From Camillea tinctor (Eukaryota > Ascomycota > Sordariomycetes > Xylariales > Xylariaceae), in the NCBI GenBank assembly GCA_022578605.1, contig MU394070.1, positions 434,001 through 498,000 on the forward strand: a DNA stretch of 64,000 nt. The letters are read 5' to 3'. Position 1 is the stretch's first letter. Each line of letters opens with the position of its first letter. Positions 33,639-46,800 of the stretch are shown one piece after another. Position numbers and translations under genes: made by a program. A model generated the notes under the pieces. The model did not search any database. It was given only the letters and a program-made list of their open reading frames with translations, and had not been told where the DNA came from.

Positions 33639-36600
33639 TCACTCGATGGCCTTTCCCGCAAGCTCATCAACCAACCGTCTGATGTAGAATTCACGCAAAT
33701 ATGGTGGTATTTTGTTGAAAGAAGCTGCTATACGCGCGATATCTTGTCGGCCCTTTTCGTAGGCAGCAATGTCACGATTACCATAGACATCCCTTCCAGC
33801 TGAATAGCCGTTCTCGAGGTTGCGGAAGAACACATTCACAGCAACCCCTAGATTCGTTAGAGGTTCGGCTGTATGTAACCAGGCGGGTGGAAGTAACATA
33901 ATGTCTCCTGGATTGAGTACTGCTTCATGAGGATGTGTTGGTGAGAGATATGCAGAGCCCAGTGCGGAGAAGACATCAAGACTTGAACTAGAGGCACCCG
34001 GTGCAAAGGGTAGATGAGCAATGTCGGATGGCGGGAATAGAATCATCCTTTTAGATCCTGAAACTTGGCAATACACATTTGCCATGACCTACGTTAATGT
34101 TAATGGCAAATTTGAACACTAGGTGAAGGCCTCCTTACATCATAATGTAACCACATATTGACTGGTCCTGAGATTCGTAATACAGAGCTAAAGGCGTTCT
34201 TCGTCACGAAAGAAAGCTCTTCAGGTAGCTGGAAATCGTCTGCTATGCGAGGGAAGTCGGCCTTGAGATCAGTTGGCTGATCAGTTGGTTGGTTTTCCGA
34301 AAGCGTGCGTAAATATAACCTTGCGCCTTTGACAACTTCAGACATGAAAGATCCAAACTCTTTCGTCACGTAAGAGAAGTTTTTGGCGTTGAAGTCCATG
34401 TTAGATGTTTTAGCTTCATGGACAACGACCTATAACCGTCAGTGTCAGACGAGTCAGAATGTTCAGAGTATATAACTAACTTTCCTGTCGGATCCGATAC
34501 ATTTCACCAAGTATTCATCGGTCCATATCTGCGTACAATTCCCTAACTTGCTTCCCTCAATAACTGTAGGCTTGCCTGCCTTCAATAATTCTGTAAACTC
34601 AGCTGTGGTATTGACGCGTACTCGGGGTATTGCTATCTTTCTTGCAAACTGGGCCTTACCGTTATGCTGCGATGTAGGAGGAGACAATGGCATATCGGTA
34701 ATCTCAAGTGTTTGGTGGCGCCTCCAGCTACCTAAAGCGATGGAGCCTGTACTTCCACCATTACGTAGGAGTGATATGAAGTCATGGGTTAATGAATAGC
34801 ATCCTTCATTCCAATACGTCCCCATTGAAAAGCAAGTGGCTCCGCCACCCATTATAACCAATTGCCCATTTTCAGCCAACATGGCTGATGTACCCACCAA
34901 TAGGGGTCGAGAGTGTGCCAAATGTTTGGGCTGGCTAGCCAAACAGCACGTTGCAAGTATTTTGGCGTCCGTATCTGATATATGTAACAATAAGACCTCT
35001 TGGGTTCGTGGTGGCATTATACCATCGGTGATACCGCCAACTATGGCAATAGATCTCTCATCATATAAAAGGGCAGCACCGCCAAACCTGCTAATGATGG
35101 ATTGAAATCGCGTATAGTTCGAAGCGTCTTCCACGTCATCAGGGGACACTGTACTCGATAGGGATTCGAAAGATATTGTAGGGATCCCGGTTGTTGGGAG
35201 CTGTAAATTCCAGCGCAGGACTTGCTTGGCAACTACACCATCTTGGAGTAGTCCGCCTATAAGGATACCCCGAAAGAATATGTCATCATCCACTGGTTTA
35301 GCAGCCTGGCCCTGGGAGCTGCAAAAGACCTCTTTAAAGCTGACAAGCATTGCACCAAAGATTGGCTGATAGTCTAGACCAGATATCTCACATTTAGTCC
35401 ATCCAGATTCCGGCCGGTACAGGAGACAACCATCAAATATAGTGGAAGAATCAGACTTGCCACCTACCAAAACAGCCATGTTAGAACGCCCAAGCTGTGT
35501 TATAGAGGGCCTATAAAGCGGGATAGGAAGGTCATCTACTCGTGACCATGAATGAGATTCGTTGCTAAAGTGCCAGCAATCTCGTAGAGCAGCCGCTGGG
35601 GAGGCTCTTCCGCCCACTAGAAGGCTTCCAAAGTGACCTAAGTTTGCAATGCCATGACACACGCGGCTACTTGGCCCAGTCATGTTTATTCTGAGATCCT
35701 TTGCATGTGCATTGTGAGAATACAGATCGACGGACCTGAGTCGGTTATTAGTTCCTAGTCCAAAGGTGTCCCCCAACGCGTGGTCTCCCAGAGGGGTTCT
35801 CAATTTTAACGCGGCTCCAAACCGCCTTTGACCACGGATCCCAATATACGGGCTTAGGACAACTTCCGGATGGAGTATGGGCGCGTCGACCGGTAGGGGT
35901 GCTGCAATAGTAGGAGCTGATCCTGTGTTATCAGGTAGAGATTTGGCAATCACAACACAGTAATGACTTGCAAATAGTGCAAATTCTTCCCACTCATCGA
36001 ATGGTTCGACTATGTCCAATTCTCTTCTTGAAGCAGGGGAGAGCCACTTATCGCTTGACCATACTTGCCAAAGAGATTCAACGCCAACTTGTTTCCACCC
36101 CAAAGTAGAAAAGCGACTATATTGGGATTGTAAGGTCGGATATGTGTTCACTGATTTCAATGGGGTCTTCAGCTTCTCAAAGTGTTGTAGCATGGTCTTA
36201 GCAAAGGGATGATCAGCACCATCAGGGAGTATCTGCTCAAGGAGACAGAATTCGGCTGATGTATGATCATTAGCACTAATTTGTAGGGATTCAAAAGACA
36301 AGTGAGATGATGGCACCTACAATGACCAAGAGCACTAGCCCATTTGATGACTCCATCTGCTCCCTCGGTTTCCATGTAAGTGATAGAAACCTCTGCGACA
36401 AACATGAAAACGCAGTTGGGAATATCGAGGAATGTTGACATGGCCTGTTCTAGAGTTTTGAGGTCCCGGAGATCGCATCCAATCTGGACATACTGATCGG
36501 CTTGCAGAAGTATGGGAGAGACAGTTGATGTCTTCAGCCCGGTGAGTGGAGAGATGAGTTCGCTAGTCTGTGAAACTACGGCGGTTTTTTTCACGATCAA

Positions 36601-37128
36601 GTCAGGAAAGTCAACGTCGACGAACTTGACATTACGACAAGACTCAGGGTATCTAGTCATGCATTGCCACGGGAGCACGTCGCTAGAGAGCAGAAGATGT
36701 TAGGGGGTGGTGACTGGGCGTAGACACGATAGTTTGAACACGAAGTTAGAGGCTTGCTTACCTTCCACAGCCTAGATTAACGACAACCTTGGTTTTATCG
36801 CAGGGCCGTTCTAAGAACCGACGAACAGCAAGGTCGATAACATGAAGACGGAGATGATAGCCCCTATTGATCAACGGCGCTCGCCGCTGAAATTTCTTGA
36901 CGAAGAAGCGAAAAAATTGTGGTTCATTGGGGTAATAAATGCGCTCTACACTTCTTTTGGATACGATGCTACTGTTATTGGTCTTGGGATGAATGTTACT
37001 ATTAGAGGAGAGGCAAATTTAGGATATGAATGAGTAACAAAGATAAGACGTACAGCCATGACTTGATCGTCTTGTGCTTGCTGCTTCTGTCTCGTAGAGC
37101 GACAGCGGCGCTCGTCGGGGATAGCCAT
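33639..37128 (-). CDS. PPM2: tRNA wybutosine-synthesizing protein 4
   Basis: Six exons: 37128-37054, 36982-36762, 36682-36321, 36255-34481, 34429-34139 and 34088-33639. Introns are 71, 79, 65, 51 and 50 bp and all joins keep frame, giving 1057 residues. PPM2/TYW4 finishes wybutosine at G37 of tRNA-Phe: S-adenosylmethionine-dependent methylation, then methoxycarbonylation. The N-terminal leucine-carboxyl-methyltransferase-type domain has VERIYYPNEPQFFRFFV, the SAM-binding VVVNLGCGSD (about residues 91-100), VFVAE-like FMFVAEVSITYM and GHSEFCLLEQILPDG, which is recreated by a splice. A Kelch-propeller middle follows (for example GHFGSLLVGGRASP, NMAVLVGGKSD, GQLVIMGGGATCFSMG). The C-terminal JmjC/cupin domain has HYD (906-908) and His980 (AWLH). 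Length and order match fungal proteins. It is divergent from ATG18. Confidence 0.95.
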
Positions 37129-38202
37129 CTTAACTTCGACTGCTCAGAAAAAGAAAAGGGAAGGAAAAGAAGAATACTCTAACGAGATGTTTTTGTATCA
37201 TCAATATTCAAAAGAAGAAAAATGTTGATATTTCTCTACCTAACTAACCTAGGAAGTAGGAGGTAGCACTACTAATAAGGTAATAAGATGTTAGTTAATC
37301 TAGATCACTATGGATCTAACCTAACCTAGATCACTGCATAAATTATACACTACAGTTTATTGCATAACTACCTAGGTGTATCTATATAAGTATAAATGTG
37401 TGCGCATGGGTTGATTGGCTTGTGACTTTTGTGACCCCTCAGCCCCTCCTCTAGTTGGTCAGTGCTCATGTGCTCCAGCTTCTAACCTAGAACTTTGTCT
37501 CTGAAAGATACATAACCTATGCCACCTAAACCTAGGCACAACATCAAAAGGCAAAGCAGAAAAAAACTACCCCACTCTACTTTATTATGTACCTTATTTA
37601 TGTACCTGTGGGCGTCCACTTGAGCATTCACTTGACCTCATTGCGCTCAGTGGCATTTAGCATTTAGCATTTGGCATTTGGTATTTTGGCATTTGATAAA
37701 CCTTCTCCATCTCCGCTAATTCTTCCGACTTAGTACATTACCTTAACCTACATTAACTAAGAAAAAAAAACCCCCATTCCCGTCATCGCAGGTCTATTCA
37801 CACAATCCAACCCCTTGCATTTCTCTTCCTCTTCCTCTTCCTCTTTCTCTTCTTCTCTAATCTGTCCAGACCCTCGCCTCCAATTCTAGACAACGAGTTC
37901 GCAGCTAGTAAAAAGAGAGAGAAAGAGAGGAAGAAGGTGTATAGTATAGAATGTTAACAGTTATCTCTGTCTTCTTCTTCTAAGCCTGTGTTGTACCTAG
38001 CAACAAGGGCACCGCAACAAACAAACGCATGGCCATCTCGACAGTTGCTTCAATTTTGAGATATACCGAGTCTCTTCAGACATAGCCAAAAAAAAAAAAC
38101 CCCCCAAATAATCGGTTTAATTCTCCAGCGTTTCTTTATCTTCTCTACAGAGGAAGCCGGGCGCAATCTGAATCTGAGACCCGAGACCGAGTCCTTGTCA
38201 TC
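37129..38202. other. Divergent promoter region of PPM2 and ATG18
   Basis: No gene seen. The PPM2 side is AT-rich. The ATG18 side has a CT-rich tract at about 37820-37860 and GA-rich sequence near 37912-37935. A short tandem GCATTTA/GCATTTG repeat lies at about 37650-37695. Confidence 0.5.
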
Positions 38203-39731
38203 ATGTCCCACGCCGCCCTCAATTTCATCACCTTCAACCAGGACCACAGCTGCTTAGCTGTTGGTATGTATTTCCCCTCCTTGTCCTATCTGCCTAACCC
38301 GCTTGTCCCCAGCTGCTAATAGAGCTTTCCTCCCACAAGGTACCTCGAGAGGATTTCGCATTTACCATACCGATCCCTTCTCCAAGATATTTAGTAGTGA
38401 TGATGGGAATATCGCTATTATCGAGATGCTCTTCTCCACTTCTCTTGTCGCCCTCATCCTGTCGCCCCGTCATCTCATTATCCAGAATACGAAGCGTGCC
38501 TCGGTTATATGCGAACTGACCTTCCCTTCCGCCGTGCTCGCTGTCCGTCTGAATCGCAAACGGCTGTCTGTCGTCCTCGAAGATGAGATTTATCTCTATG
38601 ATATATCCAACATGTCTCTTCTCACGAATATAGCCACCTCTCCAAACCCTGGCGCCATTTGTGCCCTGTCCCCCTCTTCCGAGCACTGCTATCTTGCTTA
38701 TCCTCTACCGAAACCTCGCGACGACACGCTAGATAAGCAGCGCCCGTCGCATGCGCCGCCGCCTTCGCTCTATGCCCCCGTGACCTCTGGTGATGTTCTC
38801 ATATACGACACTTTGACGCTAAAAGCCGTCAATGTTATCGAGGCTCACCGCTCGCCCTTGTCGTGTATTGCCCTCAACAATGAAGGCACGCTGCTGGCCA
38901 CGGCTAGTGAGACGGGTACTATCATCCGCGTCTTCTCCGTCCCCCGGGGCCAAAAGCTCTTCCAGTTCCGCCGAGGTACATATCCTAGTACCATATATAG
39001 CATGTCCTTCAACATGGCCAGCTCTCTCCTTTGCGTGTCCTCCACCTCCGATACCGTGCACATCTTCCGCCTCCAGCAGCCCGGGCCCAATGCCAACAAC
39101 TCGACTGACGTGCAGTCGCCGGGGTCTCCTAAGGGGGATCGGTGGTCCCGCAGTCGTAGCTACGACAGTGGAAATGATTCTCCTGGGAGCACTCAGGGCT
39201 CCTCTCACAGCGAAGTAGCTGAGCTCGCTCCCACAGCAAATAACCCTGCGGTAGCAAATAGGAGGCAGAGCGGGTCATTTAGCAGCATTCTCCGCCGGTC
39301 CTCGCAGATTATGGGTCGCAGCGTGGCTGGCGTCGTGGGTAACTACCTGCCACAGACCGTGACGGAGATGTGGGAACCTTTGCGCGATTTTGCTTACATC
39401 AAAATCCCCAAGAGCTCGGCTACGTCCGCGCGTCCCGGCGCAGCCGCCAACGGGCAGCATCTACGTAGCGTGGTAGCGATGAGCAGCAGCAGCCCCCAGG
39501 TCATGGTGGTCACGAGTGACGGAGGGTTCTACGTGTTTAATATCGACATGGAACAAGGCGGCGAGGGGTATCTAGTAAAACAATTTTCGTACGTTCATTA
39601 CCATCGCTACCCCTTCTGTCATTAATGCCTTGACACTCTACTGCCCCCTTCAACATGCTGAGCTAACTAACGGAGTACATAGAGTTCTCGATAGTGACGA
39701 TAAGCTCGACGCTTCGAGTTATGGTCCTTAG
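38203..39731 (+). CDS. ATG18: Autophagy PROPPIN ATG18
   Basis: Three exons, 38203-38263, 38340-39588 and 39683-39731, with introns of 76 and 94 bp, give 452 residues. ATG18 is a seven-bladed WD40 PROPPIN that binds PI3P and PI(3,5)P2 at the phagophore and vacuole and works with ATG2 in autophagosome growth. The start ([34 protein letters not shown]) matches the family once intron 1 is removed. The lipid-binding FRRG motif is intact at residues 230-233 ([18 protein letters not shown]). A Ser-rich loop of about 80 residues follows before PNY-like and DFAYIK segments, as in fungal ATG18. The last intron is needed to reach the conserved end, [19 protein letters not shown]. The model is well supported by both splices and motifs. 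Confidence 0.95.
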
Positions 39732-41633
39732 GATAGCAGTGTTTCCGATGGGAATATCGGCCTTAACGACTGTAACCACCATGTGGAGATCCGAAATGCG
39801 GGAGACGACAGATGGCGGTGATAACGACTGACCACCGCAGATGGCCGACATGGTTGTTATAGTAATGAAAAATGCCAAAGGAGAGTTGACAGAAATTTTT
39901 TTTTCATTGGAAAGGAGGGCATGAAGGTGGGAGGGAAGAGGAAGGAGAGGCAGGGACGGGATGAGAAGAACAGTGTGTTGTTTCTCGCATGTGTAAGGCG
40001 TTGCAATTATGTCTAATCCCGTTGTTTTTTTTTTCTTTCTTTTCCATTTCATTTGTTTCTTCATCAAGAGTGTATTGGTTGGTGGTTTTCTCCCCTTTAT
40101 CCCCATTTACCTCTCCTCCTATCCCACCAGGGACGGCGATTAATCTGTTGCAAAAACAACTTGCCACCCCTCCCAATCTTATTACCATTACTATTATTAT
40201 TATTATCCCCTCGCGTCTTTTCTTACTTCTACTTTTCCCTTTTCTTATTTTTGCCCCCTCTTAAAACGCTGTACTGTTTTGTCTTTTACATCATAAGGGG
40301 GAGGGGTGATGGCAGTGTTAGGGGAGACAGAGCAGGGGGTACATACTGCGCAACTCTTTTTTCTTCTTTGCATCGCATCAGCGTTTGGCGTTTCTGTGAT
40401 AGCTGGGGTAGGATTGGACTGGAATGGACTGGCTGACTGGGACTTAAAGGTCTATTAACATAACACTGTTTTTTTCTTCTTTGAGTAATTTAATCGGGTA
40501 TTTTACTTCCCAGCATAGTCCTATTGTTTTCCAATCAAAACGGAAAAACTTCAAGAGTGATAGTGTTTTGCGTAAGCGGGGCTTGGACTCTCCCTACGAA
40601 TACCTGCCTATCTTACTCTTAAACACCCGACTACTTTGACAATCAATCAGATAATTCTAATGAAACTAAAAATAAGTAAGCATGTGCTAGAGTTGACAGA
40701 TTCATGAATAAATTATATCCTCTAGAGGGTTTGGTATGATTCATGAGAGAATACAGGGGGGGTTGGTAACCCCTTTCCCTTTACGCTAACATTCTCAAGC
40801 ACGACATAATCAAAGATAGAAAATTGAGGTCTTATTCAACAATTGAGGAGGTAATGGAAAGTTAGATTCATTCATTAATTCATTCATCCATTCCCCATAT
40901 CGTCTACTTTGCTGACGATAAATGAATATGATGGGCAAAATAAAATAAAAATTCAAGACAACAACGACAGTATATTCCAACCCTCTCGAGCCGGATCCGG
41001 ATATTTTACACCTCACGAGCAAACAAAATATAAAGGATCCCAGGTTCGCCTCAACATAGTGATACAAGAAAGCCTGTACATCCAAGGGAGTAGATTTCGG
41101 GGCATACCAATTTTTGCCAACGACCCTCGTCATGTTCGTGCTAACAGGACGTTTCTCATATAAAATGCGTCATAAACAATGTTTAATGCAACACGGGTAT
41201 TGTTCCTTTCCCCATCCTTCTCAGCCCCCTATCCTCATTGTGAAAATTTTGTTTCGTTTCGATTCATCCATGTTGCGTGAACTTCAAGGTCCCAATGAGG
41301 TACTAAAGAAAATATGATAGAATAAGAACATAGCATCGTGACCCAAAGCACGGCAAATCCGTCTGTAAAAGAAAAGAAGTATATGTCCACAAATGGCCTC
41401 GTTTTACATCAAGTCTTGTGCATATCGTCAATATCGAGCCTCGGTCTCAGTGGCGATAGTATGACTATAGCTTCTTGCCTTAGATCATCGTCTCTTACAC
41501 GACCGACGTTTCCATGAACCAGGCTGCATGGGTTAGTCCCTAGGTGAGGGAAGTCCCTATATTTCGTCTAGCGCAAGTGTAGCAAAAGCTTGTGCGAAAT
41601 CAGGCTTATAGGCGATCTCAAAGCATCTGCTTG
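39732..41633. other. Convergent 3' spacer between ATG18 and the phosphatase
   Basis: No gene seen. T-rich and A-rich runs (39897-39905, 40024-40034) and ATT/ATC microsatellite-like DNA near 40187-40207. It should hold the two 3' UTRs. Confidence 0.5.
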
Positions 41634-43828
41634 TCATCTAGCGTAAGGCCGGTTCATGAGGGCAATCTCTCTCGAGATCTCTCCCCATTCCAACTCCCGT
41701 CGGAAACCATTGGCACCTGACGCATTTTCAGCGTGGCGCCTTGCCTGAAGGAGCTCTTCCCATTTAAGCAACTCGTAAGCGAAGCGTAGGTGAGGTTGGA
41801 TGATTACATTCAAGCGCCGTGCTCGGACGAAGCAGTACGCTTTCGGGAATGAGAGGTTAAGGGTACGCATCACCTCGGCGATGCAGATAGTGGCGCTACG
41901 AGAAACGCCCACTCTACAGTGGACCAGAGTAGCAGTTCCGTTCCGACGGCCGTGATCTGCGGGTTCTATCGTTAGTAGCTGGATCTAGTAGCAGGGGCCC
42001 TGATAACTCAGGTAGGAAATTGGGGAAAGGATATACACTCACCAATAAATTCCAGACATCTCTCAAATTCGTCCGTCAATGGATCGATTCCGTTGTCCTG
42101 GACGCCTTGAATCGAGAGCACATTCTCTGCCCCCCATTGATCTAATTCACCGTCTCTCCACATGGCTGTCTCTCCAACACTAAGAATCTGACTAATTCCC
42201 ATTGCTTTTAGTAAATCAGGATTGTTGGCATGACCGAGATTGCCCAGGTACATATAATCGAGAATCCGACTCGGCAGCGAACCGTCCAAGGTTGCAAGCC
42301 ACCTTGGCTCGTTTTGCACCATTGCAGTTATTTCCGAAAGGCTCTTGTCCGCGCAGACGGGTGATTCATGGAGTAGACGAGCCGCGATGGAAGTGAGTAA
42401 AGATACATCAGTAGGATAAGCAAAGAAATTCCGCTTCATCACGGTGTGCAGGTCAAGCCAGGCATCTGGGACGGACCGACCAGTGCTGTAACTAAAGTAA
42501 GCAATGCCCAGCATGGTGGACTCAGTATAGCCATCCGCACAGTGTATCAAGATCTTTCGCGGCCTACACGAGTCCACCTCGGTCACATCGGAGCTATCCG
42601 ACATATTTGAATCGCCATCAAAATCATGGTCCGCCTTCTGTGGCAGCGTACCGTGTGCAAGATGCCAGATCCATTTACACGTGTCTAAAATCCCGTCTGC
42701 TTCGGCATGAGACCACGTTGGAGGAAGAATACTTCCTGATGAAGGAAAGTCCAGATACGGATGTCTCGCATCGTCATTCGACCCCTCGGCGATGGCTTGC
42801 AATGCACCTGGGTTTAGTCGGCCCAGGTCACTGCATTCAATGAGAACATCGTACTGCTGCTCCTCTTCGCCAGCTGATTCAGGAGTTGGTCCCATCCATA
42901 CATTATGCGATATCTCCGACGCTTTCGTCATCGCATACATCTCAGTCCTCTCCTGGTGAAAGAAATCGAGAACGGCACCTGTCAGAAGTCCTGCCGAGTT
43001 TACCGCTACGACCTCACTGTACTTGTTCTCAAAGTCGGCAAAGGGGCTCACACAAACAAACGTATTGTAGTCAGGAATTGTGTGGCCTTGACTTCTATGC
43101 TTCTCACGCCATTTCAACTGTGCTGATGCAATTTCCCATCCCAACTTCCGGACCATAGAAGCATCGTCACCATAGACAACAATGTCCGAGGTCATAGCAG
43201 TTTTGGCAGCCTGTATCTGAAAGTTCCTTACTGAGAAGCCATCTTTGGGGTCGACATCAATAAATTCGCCACCATCTGGACCCGACTGCATGAACTCATG
43301 GGCGGCAATGGCACCCTTCAGACGTGCCACAGCAAGATCACCGTCGGCCTTAACGATTGTCAAACCTCGAAGGCAGCATGGTGTCTTCCTTAGGGCCTTT
43401 TTTCTGGCTATGAAGAACGACTGTTGAATGTGGTTACCGGGGTGCAGGCCATGGAACCACGGGAAGACTTGAGAGGGGTCTGGCAAGGGCTGTCTAGCGA
43501 TATAGTCTATAGCAGCCGCCACATCCCCCGCATCAATTTCAAAGATACGAAGAGACCCAGAGTCCAGGCGAACATAGGTGTCGGGAGGGTGCAAGAGAGA
43601 AGGGCGTCGACATTCATCCTCTCGAGCCGGAGAAGGCGGAGGGGTGTTGGGCGCCTGCACGGGCGCCGGTCCTGTGGGACAGACTGGAATGTGTTTATTA
43701 GGGACAGGAGCAGCACAAGGCACCTGCTGGGTATCAATGGTCTCAAGGGCTATGGGAGAAGAGAGTGTGACTATGCCAGAGGAGGACCTATGTGGTGGGA
43801 TTGGTCTTGGGAGAGCGATCGTGGCCAT
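41634..43828 (-). CDS. PPS1: Dual-specificity phosphatase, PPS1-like
   Basis: Two exons, 43828-42043 and 41956-41634, with an 86-bp GTGAGT..CAG intron in phase 1, give 702 residues. The ATG at 43828 (CCATGG context) was chosen because the open frame further upstream has only a GTG. Yeast PPS1 is a dual-specificity phosphatase acting on phospho-Tyr/Ser/Thr and linked to S-phase control. The C-terminal domain has the active-site loop VHCRVGVSRSAT (Cys609, Arg615, C-x5-R), created by the splice, with VQDNGID upstream as the likely general-acid loop. A second site-like sequence, LIHCADGYTESTM, lies earlier but has Glu where the catalytic Arg should be, so that domain is probably inactive. A proline-rich N-terminus and a long domain of unknown role precede them. 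The last 40 residues are helical. Confidence 0.87.
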
Positions 43829-46800
43829 GGTCCTACTTGCAGTGTTGAAGGAGGGAGGAGGGGAGGAAAGAAAAAGGGGGGGCTTCACGGAGCGACACTG
43901 GAGGGCAGAAGCAGTGGCAGCGGTAAAGAGATTGCGATTTTGAATGTCATCTGCTACCGGCTACAATGGCTAAGCAAGCTCCTGTGGGTTCTTGCGATCA
44001 ACTGCGGGGAGAATGCTGAATTGTGGAGCGGAGACGCAGAGCGCTGCGATGTCAATCGTTTCCGCGACTAACTGGATGGCAAGGATTCGGAGGAGTGCCC
44101 GGCGTAGGAATGCACGCACTACCTATATATCTTTTTCCTGTTTATATCGTTCTCTTGGCTCGAACTGTTGACGACGTGAATCAATCCCCAAACTCATTAA
44201 ACAACACAGACACAATCGTCCTGGTCTTGGAAGGGAGAGGGTTGTTGGTATCTGCTGTAAGTATTGAGGGTGAAAAAAAAAAAAGAAGAAGGATGGGATA
44301 GTAGGGGGAAAGGAGAGGGGGAGAGGATGGGGAGGGAAGTTTGGGAAATGTATGTATGTAGGTAGTAGTAGGTGGTCAAGTCAAGTGAGGAGAAAGTCAA
44401 GTTGGGCTGGGAAGCGGCAACGGGAGGGTATATCAGATTGTTTCACACATTTCGGCCTAGTCTTCCTGTTGATTGGAAGTCGCAGCCTTATCGTAAAGGG
44501 CCCCCCCCCCTGTTATGCAGCAGATGAAAGCGGCAGATAAGACGAGGGAAGGCGTTAGATTGGCCAAGAGGTAGGGTGCTACTCCATGTCTTCTTTTCCA
44601 TATGGCGTAGTGTAGGTTAATGATGCGGTGGTTTATGTACTTACTAAATATGTATGTACGTATGGGCCTATGTACATGGTATATTTATTTCCTCTTATAC
44701 ATCATTCATGCAAGAATTCTGTATGATAGATGGGGATGGGGTGCATCGGCAGTCTGATTCTCTGTATTTTTGAGCCTTGAGTGTTCTTCGGGCTGCCAGT
44801 CGATGTCAGGTATGGAACCATATGTTATTCTCGTCTCATAAGTAGCTGTATGAGCACCTAAGATGCGGCTGGGCGGTGCACATGTAGAAACGTACGTTCA
44901 GTGCGGAGGGGGTTGATCACGTTAGGAGACACATCAAAGCAACCTCTTAGATTCACAAGGTTCTGGTGTCTGAATACAGGTATCCGATGTAAGGGGAGAT
45001 CTGCAGCGTTTCGAGACAATTCACTGTCGTTGATTTGCCACATCATGAAAACAGAGCCGGCATCATCCCGTCTGTAGATGAGTTTGATGTTCTCTCAGGC
45101 AGGGACTGAGGTGGTACCATTTTCTTAGTCAAAAGTTGAAATCTCGGGGTACATAGCACGGAATATAAGACGATACATGTAAAGTATGTATGGAGTAGGT
45201 TGGTACCACATTGCATGACCTGACCTTGGCCTGACCTTAAGTACCACCTAAAGTTAGGTGCTACCTGTCGACGTAGGGACTGCCTACATAGGTACTACAA
45301 TCACGCACGTACCTACATACTTATGTAGCATTTATGATGATTACGATGACAATATATATGTATGTATACGATGGGGTTTATTACACTACCTACCTGCCTA
45401 CTATGAAGAGTGACGGCAGTTGAACAAACACTCCGAAACCCATACCCGCATGCATACAAGCAAAATCAGCAAAGCGAAGGGAAGAACGGATGGCATAGCT
45501 TATTGGCAAATTGATAGTGCTGAGGTCGCATCGTTGGCCCCATCACGAAAGGACTGGTGGGCCAATCGAACGGGGTGTGGGTGATCTGGGGGAATAGGCG
45601 AGATAGGGGCGCTTCAGCTATACCATATTAGGACTAGGCTGGGAGTCTGTGCACAGTTGGTGTTGCATTAGCCGCTCTCCTTTTCCCGACCCTAGTATAC
45701 TACCTAACCCACTTAGACTAGATCACTGCAATCTATAATACGCTACATGCTCCTAACATACTTATGTAGGTTATATATATTAGACCACATAGAACTCAAA
45801 TATGCCAATACACTGCCCTCTCTCATCAGAGATATATATCAAGCCGAGTCTGTTTCCCACTAGCTTTGGTCTATGGAATGCATATATATAGGTGCTTATT
45901 TACTACGCTACCTCTTAGTATTACACGGTTGAGGAAGCAAGTAAGCTGAGAACTATAATATAGGTTAGAATTTAGGTTTATGCTCCTAGTGTGCCCCTCT
46001 CTCCATGAACTAGGTAGATATTGTTATAGTATAGTAGTTTGTACACGTACTATATCCGCCAAGTCCGATAGATGGGAATAGCGGACTACTATTGGGCAGT
46101 ATGCTAGCACCTAGCAGGAGGTAGTTTGGTGGTACAATGTATGAGTCTTTCAATCTCGATACGCCTGGTTTACATACATGTATGATGTAAAGACGCCTTG
46201 TATGTATGTGCGTATGTATATAGATAGATCGAGATACTAACAATTATTATCTAGGCCGCTTACTATTGATTAGGCACGGTTATCGGTAAAAGTAACTAAT
46301 ACCAGTGAACCTTGATGGAAGATAGGCAAATAAGGCGCATGAGTGTAAATGAATGGCTATGTGCAAAAACTCCTAGACTCTTACCAGAAAACGAGTGTAT
46401 TAGATGTAAAGATGATGGTGAGTTAAGTTACTAGACTGTGCGCCGACCTTATTTTATACCCTTAGGGTACTTGTAACACCTTCTTTTGCTAACCCCAGCA
46501 GCTCTACTAACTAGATAACCTAGAAACGAGGGACTTCAAAAGTAGGAGACACTGCTGCCTACATATAGGGAGCACCTACCTAGAATCTAGGCGCCTAAAT
46601 AACATTGAACACCTATACATCAATATGTACCTATAGACAACCGGTAGCTTGAGGTAAGTAATCCCGTAGACAGACAGGCAGATTCAACAACGAAAACTTT
46701 AGACGTGCTCAGCGGCCAAATAATCCATGGTAACCTAAGTAAGTAGGATAGAAATACCAATCAACCTACGAGTAGACAGATAGAAGATGTACCTAACCTG

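Noticed and set aside
43829..43888. Upstream extension of the phosphatase (20 codons)
   Set aside because: It begins with GTG, not ATG; the ATG at 43828 has strong context.
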